Made by a program: the position numbers and the translations under genes. From positions 82,394-146,393 of the forward strand of contig JAVJRG010000013.1 in the NCBI GenBank assembly GCA_040218535.1: 64,000 nucleotides of DNA. The letters are read 5' to 3'. Of this stretch, positions 43,523 through 53,133 are shown piece after piece. Each line of letters begins with the position of its first letter. Position 1 is the stretch's first letter. Below the pieces are notes generated by a model, which was not told the origin of the DNA, searched no databases, and saw nothing but the letters and a program-made list of their open reading frames with translations. This DNA is from Lacipirellulaceae bacterium (GTDB lineage: Bacteria > Planctomycetota > Planctomycetia > Pirellulales > Lacipirellulaceae).

Positions 43523-45811
43523 TCAATCGTTATCATCAAGATCTGTACTGGTATAGAAGGAGGTCCAAACAGGAACGTGATCCGACTGGTTTAAGATGTA
43601 CTCAATCCCAGCTTGCTTGGATTCGATTGGATAAACGAACGTACTGTTTCGAACCACCTCTCTTGTCTCCGAGTAGCGCAGGATGATGTGGTCAATCAGG
43701 TCATCGGATTGGTGAGGATTCCAAGTCTTTATGTAAGAACCTTCTGCTGAGCCGGGACCTAGAAATTGCGTTTGAAAGAGGAAGCCCGCGTCCGTCAGCG
43801 GATCGAATGACTCATGGCCGATGTGGTGGTTAAAATCCCCCGCGACAATCACATCTCGTTCATGACTCCTCGAGATGAGAGCGTCGATTTGGTGAACAAG
43901 ATCCTTACTTTGCTCTATTCTAACTTTCGTTGGGCAGCTACCAATCCCAACGCGTGACTTTAGGTGGACACCAACGACCCAAAAATCAAACTCACCTGCT
44001 TTGAACTGGCCCGCAACAGGCTTGCGAAGACCGCTGCTCGAGCAACCTCCTGGCAGACTAAATGAAGTGTTTACTTCGAGCTCTTGCAACGAATCATCAA
44101 CGACTTCTATTTCATCAGCATCCCAAGCCAGAACGACAAATTGCTCACGATTGCTATAATTCCCCTCAAAGAATTCGTATCCTTCGCTGCTAAGCAGTTG
44201 CTTTAACTTCTTCCAGTTGCCACTTTGGGTATTGATCTCCTGAAAAACGACGATCTCTAGATCCAACTCGTCAACGATTCGTTTAGAGATTTCACGTAGA
44301 TCTTCGAATCGCCGTCTTGGACGCCTGATGCCATTGTACTTTTTTCGAGACTTGCCCAGCAACTCAAGATTGTAGGTTCCAATTTGGATCGTGCTTTCAG
44401 CCGGATCAGAGCCAAGAGTAAAGTCAGGGGTAGTCCGCTGAGCCCTGCCATCGTGCCGCTTACTACCCCCGCTGATTCCCAACTCATTCCCTCTCTTACC
44501 GGAAGGGGAATCTACTTGCCTAATCTGACGTTCCAGCTTTGCCACTCTTCGCTGCAAATCACTGATGTCGTAAGAAAGCGACTCTTCCTCCTGGGCAGTC
44601 TCACCTTCATCCTTAACCGATCGGTTGCGCTCGTGCAACAATGCTTCGATGCGAGCGAGTCGACTAGTCATCTCTCGATTTACTGTGAACTCTGGTGACC
44701 CTGCTGAGGCAGCTGGACGCCCGGTTTTTGGCTCTCCCGGATATTTGCTGCTCTGCCCCTCGTTTCTTGATTGATTGAAACTAGGGTGAACTAGCGAGGG
44801 CGCGTTGAATTTGATCGATTTGTTCGCAAGTCGACCATCTATCACTAGGTTTCCGTGAACCCGATAAAGGTCGCTAAACAGCTCCCGGTCAATCGTTTGT
44901 CCGCGACTCGCATGATCGAACATCCTTGACAAACTTTCGGTCAGATTCCATTCCCACAAAGCGGTTGCTGCTTGAGACTCAATGGCCGCTTGGTCGCCAG
45001 CCGACAGATTAGCGAAAAAGTTCAGGCCTGTTTTTTCTTCAATCTCATCGATGCTCTTTAGGAAGGGCACATGATCGACATCAACGCCAGAATGGCTCAG
45101 TTCCTCATCATGATCATAGATGAAGGCAAGCACGAAGGGCTGGTTAGGCTCAGCTGCGTTCTCCCGAGCAACGATCTTGAAAAAACCTGTTGGGATAGAG
45201 ACCTTTGTCTCCGAGCCATCGCCGATGGTTTCGAGATCTCGTCCTTGAACATAGATGGGACCACAAGTAATCCAAAGACTCTCGTATTCATCTGCCCATA
45301 AGCCACACAGTCTCTCAAGCCCCAGCCAGTGTCCCCCGTTAAACGCTTGTATTTGTGGACACGCATTCGCCAAGCAGAAAGAGTTGTAGTTTGCATTGCT
45401 TCCCAGTCTCTGCGCGTGGGAACGCATACACATGTGGCCCCGCGAATAACCTGAGTTGGCATAGGACGCGTCTGTGGGAGAGTCTATGGTGGTAGGCAAT
45501 CCTGGGACACGGATCCAATCACTCGGACGCTCGTCGCTGCCAGTGATAGGGCCTTTATCGAGCTGGTAGGAAATCCAGTTGGGTACGCCCAGGCGATCGC
45601 CTTCGCCATCTCCGTTGTCGTCGTCGGTTAGATCAAACGATACTGCGTACGCTCGAAATTGCAATACGTGTTCGGACGGTTCAACCTCGAACCTCAAATG
45701 ATGATGGACAGGAGAATGGACGACCGGTCGCAAGAACTCTTGCGCTAAGGTACTTCCAGTCGCTCCTAATCCTATTGCAGCGAAGATCATGAATGATTTT
45801 ATGTAAAGCAT
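43523..45811 (-). CDS. Secreted double nuclease: DNA/RNA non-specific endonuclease fused to EEP-family domain
   Basis: The 762-residue protein has a signal peptide (MLYIKSFMIFAAIGLGATGSTLAQ). The first domain (about 40-280) is of the DNA/RNA non-specific endonuclease type: GYSRGHMCMRSHA around His126 takes the place of the DRGH motif (Asp replaced by Ser), followed by SFCLANACPQIQAFNGGHW with the metal-binding Asn and a GPIY segment. A Ser/Arg-rich linker and a coiled coil (about 385-430) lead to an endonuclease/exonuclease/phosphatase domain (about 474-750): QIGTYNLELLG, VVFQEINTQSG, VVGVHLKSR, IVAGDFNHH and NQSDHVPVW, all key EEP motifs intact. GGAG lies seven bases before the ATG. Both halves would cut nucleic acid outside the cell. 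The fusion is uncommon as far as I know. Confidence 0.88.
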   Translation of the reverse strand: MLYIKSFMIFAAIGLGATGSTLAQEFLRPVVHSPVHHHLRFEVEPSEHVLQFRAYAVSFDLTDDDNGDGEGDRLGVPNWISYQLDKGPITGSDERPSDWIRVPGLPTTIDSPTDASYANSGYSRGHMCMRSHAQRLGSNANYNSFCLANACPQIQAFNGGHWLGLERLCGLWADEYESLWITCGPIYVQGRDLETIGDGSETKVSIPTGFFKIVARENAAEPNQPFVLAFIYDHDEELSHSGVDVDHVPFLKSIDEIEEKTGLNFFANLSAGDQAAIESQAATALWEWNLTESLSRMFDHASRGQTIDRELFSDLYRVHGNLVIDGRLANKSIKFNAPSLVHPSFNQSRNEGQSSKYPGEPKTGRPAASAGSPEFTVNREMTSRLARIEALLHERNRSVKDEGETAQEEESLSYDISDLQRRVAKLERQIRQVDSPSGKRGNELGISGGSKRHDGRAQRTTPDFTLGSDPAESTIQIGTYNLELLGKSRKKYNGIRRPRRRFEDLREISKRIVDELDLEIVVFQEINTQSGNWKKLKQLLSSEGYEFFEGNYSNREQFVVLAWDADEIEVVDDSLQELEVNTSFSLPGGCSSSGLRKPVAGQFKAGEFDFWVVGVHLKSRVGIGSCPTKVRIEQSKDLVHQIDALISRSHERDVIVAGDFNHHIGHESFDPLTDAGFLFQTQFLGPGSAEGSYIKTWNPHQSDDLIDHIILRYSETREVVRNSTFVYPIESKQAGIEYILNQSDHVPVWTSFYTSTDLDDND

Positions 45812-45942
45812 AACTAATCTCCAGAATACGCGGTTATATTGTCATGGTGAATGACGTAGTGCTCTAGCATCTCATCCTCAAGCCTCTGTTCACAGGAAGG
45901 CAGTACAGCTGACGACAGACGTGTCGATGGGCAACTTCGCCT

Positions 45943-46785
45943 TTATCCTGATCCGACCATCCGCCGGCACATCGACCTTACACCTTCTCTTAGGAATGCC
46001 CCTAGCATCGCATCGGGTCCATAGGACGGTTGAAAGACATTTGTCACTCGCGTCGGCGAAACCAGTTTTTCCCAGGCTCGGCGACGCCGCACAACATCGC
46101 AAGGATCGACTACCGCGAACGCGGCTCCACCTCGCTGCTTGACTACCGAAAAGGCAGGGACATCGGTGAGTCCGTCTCCGATGTAGATCATGTTCTCAAA
46201 TGGCACGCGCCGATCTTCCCGTTCAATCGACTCATTGACGGCATAGGGGTCCGATTTGCTCTGACGCAGAAGACCCTTATTGATCTCGAACAAGTACCTC
46301 GTTTTTTCTGTAAAAGTTATTGCCCGTTTGGGGCGTTTGAGAATTCCTTTGGAATCGACTTCAAACGTACAGCCTCGAATCTCGTCTACCTTCTCGGCAG
46401 CTTTGGTACCTCGGAGAAGAACCTCGATACCGCCGCTAATAATATAGAGTTCAACCTCGGTATTCAGTTCAGGAAACTCATCGGGGATCCGTCGAAAGTC
46501 TTCCAGCGATGACAAGACATCAGGATAGAAGTCGATAGACTTCCCGAACTCGCTTAACTGCTCCTCCGTCAGATTGCCCAGAGGGCGATTCTTACCAACC
46601 AGGTCGCATAGTGCGCTGGTCCATGCAAGAGCTGGGTCCCACCCATCCGTCACCATTTGGCCGACCGTCTCACGCCAAAAAATCGCGGTGTCGATACCGA
46701 AAGAGGACAACAGTTTTTCGGTCGAATCATCCGTCAGCGTATGATCGAAATCGAAAACCAAGGCAATGTTTTGGGCCTGACACAT
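45943..46785 (-). CDS. HAD-family phosphatase
   Basis: The 280-residue cytoplasmic protein has HAD motif I ALVFDFDHTLTDD (nucleophile Asp12, acid/base Asp14), motif II IISGG, a motif III Lys around ITFTEKTRYLF, and motif IV MIYIGDGLTDVPAF. The helical cap inserted after motif I is of the type seen in phosphoserine-phosphatase-like HADs. It is the last gene of an operon with a glycyl-radical enzyme and a DyP peroxidase, 33 bases after the latter. The substrate is not evident; the company suggests that a phosphorylated product or cofactor fragment of that pathway is hydrolysed. Confidence 0.88.
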   Translation of the reverse strand: MCQAQNIALVFDFDHTLTDDSTEKLLSSFGIDTAIFWRETVGQMVTDGWDPALAWTSALCDLVGKNRPLGNLTEEQLSEFGKSIDFYPDVLSSLEDFRRIPDEFPELNTEVELYIISGGIEVLLRGTKAAEKVDEIRGCTFEVDSKGILKRPKRAITFTEKTRYLFEINKGLLRQSKSDPYAVNESIEREDRRVPFENMIYIGDGLTDVPAFSVVKQRGGAAFAVVDPCDVVRRRRAWEKLVSPTRVTNVFQPSYGPDAMLGAFLREGVRSMCRRMVGSG

Positions 46786-46818
46786 AAGTACTCATTCCCG
46801 CAATACTGTGAGAAGTCG

Positions 46819-48114
46819 CTAGGAAACCTCCGCTAACAATCCCGACGCTAAGAAATCCTTTGGGAATCGCCACGCTGGAGGACAGAAGTAATAGCCGCCC
46901 GTAAGCACCGAAAAAACTCCGGAGGTAAACATGGCATCTCGACCAGCCTCAGGACACGGAAAATCGGGATTCATCTGCCACGTATCGGTGACATACTCGA
47001 ATTGGCGCGAGATACTATTCATGTAGGCCACGAACAAGAGCCCAAAGCTAGATGGAGCGTATTTGCCGGTTTCCTCGTCCAACGACCCTATGTTATCTAG
47101 ATATGGGTATCCTCTCCGTAGGAACCGACGATCCATATCATCCAACCCTAGAGAGTACTTTGGCGGCCTACGCGGATTGACCGCGCGAGAATGTGACTTG
47201 AGAGGGCCATCGGCTTTATTGACAGGATCAGCGAATAAGGGCTCACGAGGAAAGTCCTTGTCACGCCTCTTCGCCAGCGGCATTCCATCCTCTTTCTGCC
47301 TGCCAATCATCAGCGATTGTTGATCATCCTCCAAGAGGTCCCATTTCTCCAAATCCTGCTCAACCTTGCGAAACACCAAGTAGCTTCCACCACGGCACCA
47401 AGCGGGCTCTTCGGAGAACTCATCGATAAAAATAAACGACTCGCGCTCGGGACGCGTTAGGTTGCCGAGATTAGAAATGCCGTCCTCAAAGCGTCCGAAA
47501 GCACGCTTATCGGGACGGGCAAATCCCTCGTCAACCGCAACGACTTGCAATGATGCATCAATCGTCTCAATAGAACGCGCAATTGCCGCATTCACATACT
47601 TGTGGTCGCTGGCGATCGAAAAAACGAGATCGGTCTGCTCTTCTGAGGGGTCAAATCGATCACCAAACAGTCGCGGTGGAATTCGCAAGGAACGCGGCTT
47701 GGCATGCAAAAAACCGAATCGGTCTCTACCAGACACCGGGTCCATGAAAAACGTTGCTCCGAGCCCCACGGTAACGGTCACCCGATAGCTTCGGGGAACA
47801 TACTGCAGGGGACGCAAATCGGCGGTCGCGGGGCCGCGGGTCATTTGGTAGTCACAGAACGTGGTAATGCTCTGCAACATTGTCGCTACTTCAGGAAGCG
47901 TCTTGGCGGACGTATTAACGCGGGCAACCGTTAAAAACTCTTGCGGGTCCATCTTTCCTCGAAGCCCTGGATACTTCTCATCATCAATCCCCACAAAGTC
48001 GCTACCATAGATGGGAGTTTCCGGCCACATGGGATCGACAATACCACGTTGATAACTGGTCTCAAACAGTCCGAGCGGCAAGGGCCCTGCCTGAACAATG
48101 TTTGGCTCTTTCAT
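46819..48114 (-). CDS. DyP-type heme peroxidase
   Basis: The 431-residue protein carries the DyP hallmarks: the distal Asp in RFEDGISN (GxxDG motif with Glu for the usual variable site, about residue 210), the proximal heme His in KSHSRAVNPR (about residue 308), an Arg in DRRFLRRGYPY and the C-terminal GLLFVAYMNSISRQFEYV. It has no Tat or Sec signal, so it stays in the cytoplasm unless packaged. The ATG at 48114 is three bases after the stop of the glycyl-radical enzyme gene, so the two are translationally linked, and the HAD gene follows 33 bases later. Family members oxidise dyes, phenols or porphyrins with H2O2, and some are encapsulin cargo; no encapsulin gene is seen nearby. Confidence 0.88.
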   Translation of the reverse strand: MKEPNIVQAGPLPLGLFETSYQRGIVDPMWPETPIYGSDFVGIDDEKYPGLRGKMDPQEFLTVARVNTSAKTLPEVATMLQSITTFCDYQMTRGPATADLRPLQYVPRSYRVTVTVGLGATFFMDPVSGRDRFGFLHAKPRSLRIPPRLFGDRFDPSEEQTDLVFSIASDHKYVNAAIARSIETIDASLQVVAVDEGFARPDKRAFGRFEDGISNLGNLTRPERESFIFIDEFSEEPAWCRGGSYLVFRKVEQDLEKWDLLEDDQQSLMIGRQKEDGMPLAKRRDKDFPREPLFADPVNKADGPLKSHSRAVNPRRPPKYSLGLDDMDRRFLRRGYPYLDNIGSLDEETGKYAPSSFGLLFVAYMNSISRQFEYVTDTWQMNPDFPCPEAGRDAMFTSGVFSVLTGGYYFCPPAWRFPKDFLASGLLAEVS

Positions 48115-48117
48115 TGC

Positions 48118-50781
48118 TTAATCCTCCACGAAAAGCGGACGGCGTGCGTGCTGCTTTCGATGCGCTTCGGAGAGTACACGGAAGTATTCCGTCCAACCGC
48201 CCATGCGTACCCGCACCAAGTCATAATCGTGTCCTGCAGCCGAACTTGCCGCCGTGAAAGTCTCAGGGTCAGCCACGGTAAAGGTCACGACATTGCTGCC
48301 AGTCTTTCCTTTGGCAATTGCTGATAAGATTCCAAGTAATCGCTCTTCGGAAAACCCTTCGGCCAGATTGAGATCGACCGGTGCACCATCGGATAACCGG
48401 TCAAGGCTCGGATGGGCGTAACTATTAAGTCCCTGACGAATGGCTATCTCGCGAGGATGTCGCCGCCTTCCAGAAACATCGAGTTCTTTATCCTGATAGT
48501 AAGGTGCTGGCGATATGTCTGACTCAATCGGTTGCCCAGATTTGCGACCGTCAGGTGTCGCTCCGACCCAACCTCCCGAAAAGACATACTGCTCAAAAGT
48601 TCCCACGCCAGGACTGATCAGAATCTCGAAATCGCTGCCATGCCGCTTCTGAAGACGTGCCAGCCCTGCTTGATGGCGGGAGTCGCTTCGAAGGGCAAAC
48701 AGTCGATCGCAAAACAAGTCAATTAGCCTCCAGGCAATCTCGTCGACGGCAGTATTACCGTGACCAAAGCGGGGAAGACGCATCGTCTGCTCCCGGATCT
48801 CTGCAATCCGCTTCTCCGATAAAGAGAGCCCGACTTCAGGCCTTGTCTTTCCCCAATTGGAATAGAGGCAAGCAAGCATTTCCGACATCTCAACTTGTCT
48901 ACGTTCGAAGACTAGACGCTTCAGTGCATAGATCGAGTCGGCACAGGTACTAATCCCTGTCATTAGCGGTGATAACATCTTGTAGTTGGCCCCGCCCCCC
49001 GATAGGTCCGTGCCGCTAGCAAGACAACCAGCGATGAGCGTCGAGAGCAGCGGTGAGGGGGCGATGGACTCTTTCTCACCATAGAACTGATAGACATTGC
49101 GGTACATCCGATGGATCTGGAGATCCAAATGTGTTTGGAATACCTCCCAGAACTGCTCAAGTGACGTGAACTCCGTCGCTGGAATCGTCCGAAAGCTATC
49201 TTTCCAGCCTCGCAAGTGCATCGGTCCTGATGTGGCAAAACCGGCTCCTCGATTGAGCGTCTTCTCCAAGAGATCAAGCGCCGGAATGTAAAAAAAACTG
49301 AACTCCGTTTCACCGGCGAAATGGGTTTCATAGCAGCCATCACAGGCGTAGTTTCGTGCACTCTTTAGTGAGACCTTCCCGCCAGACTCTTTATGCAACG
49401 CCGGTACGATTCGGTCGTCGTTCATAATAATCGGGTGAGCGCCGCCACTGAGGATCGCCTTCGACGCCTCACGTAGAAGTTTCCTTGGAGAACTCTTATT
49501 AACCCGCAAGTCGAGGGTCGGGCTATTCAGTGGCAACCTACGCGAGGCTTTCAGGCATAAATAGGTCAGCCGATTCGTACCATCTTCGGGCTTTGGTTGA
49601 TTGGTTGCCTCGTAGCCACCGATCGTGACCTGCTGCATCCACTGATTCGTCAGGCTTCCTTGGTCATAGTTTGCTGGCAGCTTGTTCCCTAGAAGCGCCC
49701 CATCACAGAAAGTAAAGCGGTCCTCAAGATGTGCCCGATTGTGAAGTGCACGCTCCCCGAATTTGATCCAGAGGCAGTCGATAATCTCCTGAGCCTGGCT
49801 CTCTGTCACAGAATCCTTCTCAAGAAAAGGCATCAGTAGTTGATCCAATCGGCCTATGGAAGTGATTTCACCGGTTGTGTGAAGTGCGCAGTGGATTAAG
49901 TACAAGCATTGCACGGCTTCCAGGAATGACCTTGGGGGGCCGATCGGAGTCTTGCCCAACCGTTGGGCGATCTCTTTGAGGTTCTCATGGCCGCTACGGC
50001 CCTGCACCTCGTATTCACTTGCCATTTCCATGGCATGCTGGGCATACCGCTGTGCGAAGACAGCGACTCCTTCGAGAGCAATAATCGCCGCCTGATAGAA
50101 GGTTTGTTTCTTTCGCTTCTGCTCAGAGCGAGCTTGCCCCAGGGTTTTCAGTTTCTGGTGGCAATCTCGCACGATTCCCCGGATACCTTTCCGCAGCAGA
50201 GTCTGATAGTCGGGGGTGACATGACCGAAGGGAGCCCGGTCGTTCAACATATTGAGCGCAGCATCCAACTCTTCCGCCTCCGTAAGGTAACCAACCAATT
50301 CTTTACCTTGGGCGACGGAATAAGGCGGGATGCAACCTACTACCAACTCATCCGGGTGGATTCGTAGTGTGCCCGCTTGGACGGCAACCTCTGGTGTCGT
50401 GACGATATCCAAGATTTTCGCGATGGCGTACGCCTTCCGGATCGCCACCGGTTTGCGAGAGAGTTCCTCGCGCGTCTTCTCGTCAACGGCGGCCAGCAGG
50501 TGAGGCGTGTCCTGCTCACGCAACCAGCGAGGTTTCTGCTTCCAGTCTGCAAACGTTCGAGTCAGTAGACGCAACACCCGATCCGTGGGCATTTCTCCTC
50601 GGCGGATTGGACAACCGTCCAACGCTTGAGGAAGTGGCTGCTTCCTAAGTTGGGGATGTTTTTCATAGAGTTTCAATAGCTCTAGCTGCCGCCAGAATTC
50701 GCTGGTGCTATGAAACATGGGTGAACCATCCCTCGGGAAGTTGAAACCCGCGAATGCACTTTCATTCTCCGGTGCTCGCAC
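48118..50781 (-). CDS. Glycyl-radical enzyme (pyruvate formate-lyase superfamily)
   Basis: The 887-residue protein shows the family layout: an N-terminal PFL domain (IHPDELVVGCIPPYSVAQG), a catalytic-Cys loop ACDGCYETHFAGETE near residue 479, and a C-terminal glycyl-radical loop VRVRMGGWTEYFRVL near residue 858, within the typical 30 residues of the end. The Cys context GCYET differs from GCVE-type dehydratases, lyases and decarboxylases and lacks the Cys-Cys pair of PFL itself, so the substrate cannot be named. Start: GTG 50781, or ATG 50718 (MFHSTSEFW), which also keeps the family core. No radical-SAM activating enzyme is found in the window, so activation must come from elsewhere. It is the first gene of an operon with a DyP peroxidase and a HAD phosphatase. 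Confidence 0.88.
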   Translation of the reverse strand: MRAPENESAFAGFNFPRDGSPMFHSTSEFWRQLELLKLYEKHPQLRKQPLPQALDGCPIRRGEMPTDRVLRLLTRTFADWKQKPRWLREQDTPHLLAAVDEKTREELSRKPVAIRKAYAIAKILDIVTTPEVAVQAGTLRIHPDELVVGCIPPYSVAQGKELVGYLTEAEELDAALNMLNDRAPFGHVTPDYQTLLRKGIRGIVRDCHQKLKTLGQARSEQKRKKQTFYQAAIIALEGVAVFAQRYAQHAMEMASEYEVQGRSGHENLKEIAQRLGKTPIGPPRSFLEAVQCLYLIHCALHTTGEITSIGRLDQLLMPFLEKDSVTESQAQEIIDCLWIKFGERALHNRAHLEDRFTFCDGALLGNKLPANYDQGSLTNQWMQQVTIGGYEATNQPKPEDGTNRLTYLCLKASRRLPLNSPTLDLRVNKSSPRKLLREASKAILSGGAHPIIMNDDRIVPALHKESGGKVSLKSARNYACDGCYETHFAGETEFSFFYIPALDLLEKTLNRGAGFATSGPMHLRGWKDSFRTIPATEFTSLEQFWEVFQTHLDLQIHRMYRNVYQFYGEKESIAPSPLLSTLIAGCLASGTDLSGGGANYKMLSPLMTGISTCADSIYALKRLVFERRQVEMSEMLACLYSNWGKTRPEVGLSLSEKRIAEIREQTMRLPRFGHGNTAVDEIAWRLIDLFCDRLFALRSDSRHQAGLARLQKRHGSDFEILISPGVGTFEQYVFSGGWVGATPDGRKSGQPIESDISPAPYYQDKELDVSGRRRHPREIAIRQGLNSYAHPSLDRLSDGAPVDLNLAEGFSEERLLGILSAIAKGKTGSNVVTFTVADPETFTAASSAAGHDYDLVRVRMGGWTEYFRVLSEAHRKQHARRPLFVED

Positions 50782-50861
50782 ACCAGGTTTGAGAAAAGCG
50801 TGTCCAGCAACAGTTTAGCCAGGAGGCCAGTCGCTGAGGACTTGACAGGTATGTTATCACT

Positions 50862-51710
50862 GTGAATCAGGCTTGCAAGGTTTTACCAATCGACATTTCC
50901 TTCGCAATCCCCTCCTCATCTGCTCCTTGCGTTCCACAATGTGAGAAACACAAGACGTTAGACAGCTCATTGAGTTCAAAAACACCAGTCAGGTTACCTA
51001 AAGGAATCCCGGACCAGCAGTGGTTTTTTGAAGCGGGCCCGTTGATCAGAAAAGATACTCTTCATCCGTTTTCACCAATGGGAGTCATATCAATGTCGAT
51101 GCCCCAACAGTCTCCCGTTAACCTTGAATCTCCCATTTCAACGCAGTTTGGGGCAAACCAATTAAAGGTGCGCTGGCGGAAGTCGGCGAGGGGCACGATC
51201 ATCACTGGTGGCCACGGCACTCCAGAGGTTCGATTCAATGCAAATGATGCAGACTATATTCTCTTGGATCGCTGCCGATATCACCTGGTGAATTTTCACT
51301 TTCACAGTCCGAGCGAGCATTGGCTTGCTGGTAAGCAGCAGCGGATGGAACTCCACATCGTGCATCAGAATGCCCAGCAACATGGCGGAGGACGGGCTGC
51401 AATTGGAGTCTTTATCGAACCCAAGAAGGCTTCCCGTGCCAGCAAGATTAGCAGAAGTGGCTCGAAAAATGGTAACCCACCCGCTATTTCGACCAATCCT
51501 TGGGACTGGTTGCCAACCAATTTCGAGCGTTACTATCGTTACGAAGGCTCGCTGACCACGCCTGCCTACACCGAGAATGTTAGCTGGATCGTCTTGAAGG
51601 AGCCGCTTCGCTGCACCGTCCAGGAGTTTAAGAAGCTTTCCTCCTATTACGGCGGGCCGGCCAGACTTCCTCAGCCCCTAAATCGCCGATTCTTGTTGGC
51701 GAACTTCTGA
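50862..51710 (+). CDS. Alpha-class carbonic anhydrase
   Basis: The 282-residue frame contains the alpha-CA signatures: QQSPVNL, the zinc ligands in VNFHFHSPSEHW (two His, about residues 145-150) and ELHIVHQN (third His, about 167), and the substrate pocket YEGSLTTPAYTENVSWIV. It should interconvert CO2 and bicarbonate. The N-terminus is odd: the start is a GTG with no good Shine-Dalgarno, there is no signal peptide, and the usual WxYxGxxGPxxW opening before QSP is replaced by DQQWFFEAGPLIRKDT. An internal ATG at 51079 is possible. Alpha-CAs are usually exported, so either the start is wrong or this one works inside the cell. It diverges from the glycyl-radical operon, with 80 bases between. 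Confidence 0.85.
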   Translation: MNQACKVLPIDISFAIPSSSAPCVPQCEKHKTLDSSLSSKTPVRLPKGIPDQQWFFEAGPLIRKDTLHPFSPMGVISMSMPQQSPVNLESPISTQFGANQLKVRWRKSARGTIITGGHGTPEVRFNANDADYILLDRCRYHLVNFHFHSPSEHWLAGKQQRMELHIVHQNAQQHGGGRAAIGVFIEPKKASRASKISRSGSKNGNPPAISTNPWDWLPTNFERYYRYEGSLTTPAYTENVSWIVLKEPLRCTVQEFKKLSSYYGGPARLPQPLNRRFLLANF

Positions 51711-52253
51711 GAGCCGACCTACGTCGTCGAATCAGCTGCCCGCTGAGCCGACAACTGAGAAAGCGCTTCGAGCGAGGACGGCGAGTGGCTCTAGTTCCAC
51801 AGAAAGTTGTCCCAAGGCCGCAGAGATTCGACGCAAGGGCAGGGTCGAAACTCAAGCAGCTGAGAGGTTCCGGTAGCTACAACGGAACTGCGCTTTTCGC
51901 GCTTGCTCCACGCTCTTATGGTGCCACACCCCAATCAGTCAAAGTGGGGAAGTGACTGAACCTGTTCTAGCCGAGAACCCAACGACAAGCCTGCTGCAAC
52001 TCACCAAGACTGGATCAAAGGTTCACGATGACCCTTTGAAGACTAAGTCGGAGTGCCAATTCGATTCGATTATTTTCCCATCCGCAAATCTAAACTCTGC
52101 AACAGGTTGCGCTCCTGCCTAGACTTTGCGTCAATCCAACTGGTCCATTGACTGTCCGATTCCACTACGCATTCTCGACTTACTTGAAGGACTAGACGCG
52201 GAAGAGCACAAAGTATTCCCTCACCTCGATTCACATCTACGTGGTTAGCACCC
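51711..52253. other. Intergenic region, nothing recognised
   Basis: About 540 bases between two plus-strand genes with no credible open frame, repeat or RNA. The small minus frame 51628-51855 overlaps the carbonic anhydrase 3' end and is not supported. Confidence 0.5.
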
Positions 52254-52961
52254 TTGTCATCGTCAGCCCCTCAGCAGCTGGTGCTGCTTGATCGAGCGAG
52301 TAAGATGCTCGCAGAAGCCTCGACTCTAGAAGAGGTCCGAAATGTCCGTGATTCGGCCGAAGCTGCTCGCGCTTACGCGAGAGCTGCGGAACTGGGGCTT
52401 GAACTACAGAATAAGGCGGCGGAACTAAAGCTACGCGCTGAAAGAAAGGCGGGGAGTTTCCTTTCACAACTGCATCTTCGAGGCGGAGATCGCAAATCCA
52501 AGAGACGAACAACGAAGCTGTCGCTCGAAGATCTGGGCGTCACCCGCAACCAATCGAAGCGGTGGCAACTTGTCGCTTCCATCCCAAACGATGCGTTTGA
52601 GCAATTCGTCAAGGAAAAAAACAGGTCGCACCAAGAGATTACCGCGGCAGGCCTCTATCACCTGGCCAGGAAACTCCGCTCGCTAAAAGGCTCAAGGTCC
52701 TGCAGAGCTGACCATGAGAGGAGGTACCCTGTGCTAAGCAGCCCCTCGACACCTCTCGAGTTGCGCGACCTCATTGAAGAGCTCAGCAATCATCGTGGCC
52801 TACTCGCCGAACTCTTGCGTCCCCTGTACGCCGATGGGGACGAGATCGTGCTCCAGAAAAGTGAACGTCGGGTGGTTGGCAGACTGCTTGTCGAGATGGA
52901 AGAGCTGTTGGGAGAACTTGACCGACATGCGGCCCTCGCAAAGTTCGATGGACTCGCCTAA
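52254..52961 (+). CDS. Phage/plasmid-type conserved protein (RDxAEAxRxYA family)
   Basis: The 235-residue protein has an N-terminal helical block, LLDRASKMLAEASTLEEV then RDSAEAARAYARAAELG and AAELKLRAERKAGSFL. This pattern is known from small proteins of phages, plasmids and genomic islands, where it often sits near ParB-like or methyltransferase genes. A helix-turn-helix-like segment follows (LSLEDLGVTRNQSKRWQLVASIP), suggesting DNA binding. The start is a TTG at 52254 without a clear ribosome site; a GTG at 52281 is also possible. No methyltransferase or ParB gene is adjacent. It may be a leftover of an integrated element. The C-terminal third (ELRDLIEELSNHRGLLAELL) is acidic and coiled. 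Confidence 0.7.
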   Translation: MSSSAPQQLVLLDRASKMLAEASTLEEVRNVRDSAEAARAYARAAELGLELQNKAAELKLRAERKAGSFLSQLHLRGGDRKSKRRTTKLSLEDLGVTRNQSKRWQLVASIPNDAFEQFVKEKNRSHQEITAAGLYHLARKLRSLKGSRSCRADHERRYPVLSSPSTPLELRDLIEELSNHRGLLAELLRPLYADGDEIVLQKSERRVVGRLLVEMEELLGELDRHAALAKFDGLA

Positions 52962-53133
52962 CTGGCTAGAGGTATTCTCAGAAATGAGTCCTCTTGAAGC
53001 CTCGCAACTGTTGATCTCCCTTTCGGCTTTTTCTTGCAACTGAACATGAGAAGGCTCCCTCGAATTGCCTTCAGTTGCTTTGGTGTTTGAGCGGCTCTTG
53101 TACTCGTTTCAAGGGCGGAGGCAAGACAGGTCG

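Noticed and set aside
52254..53133. Integrated phage or transposon
   Set aside because: One phage-type gene only; no integrase, transposase, terminal repeats or target duplication is visible.
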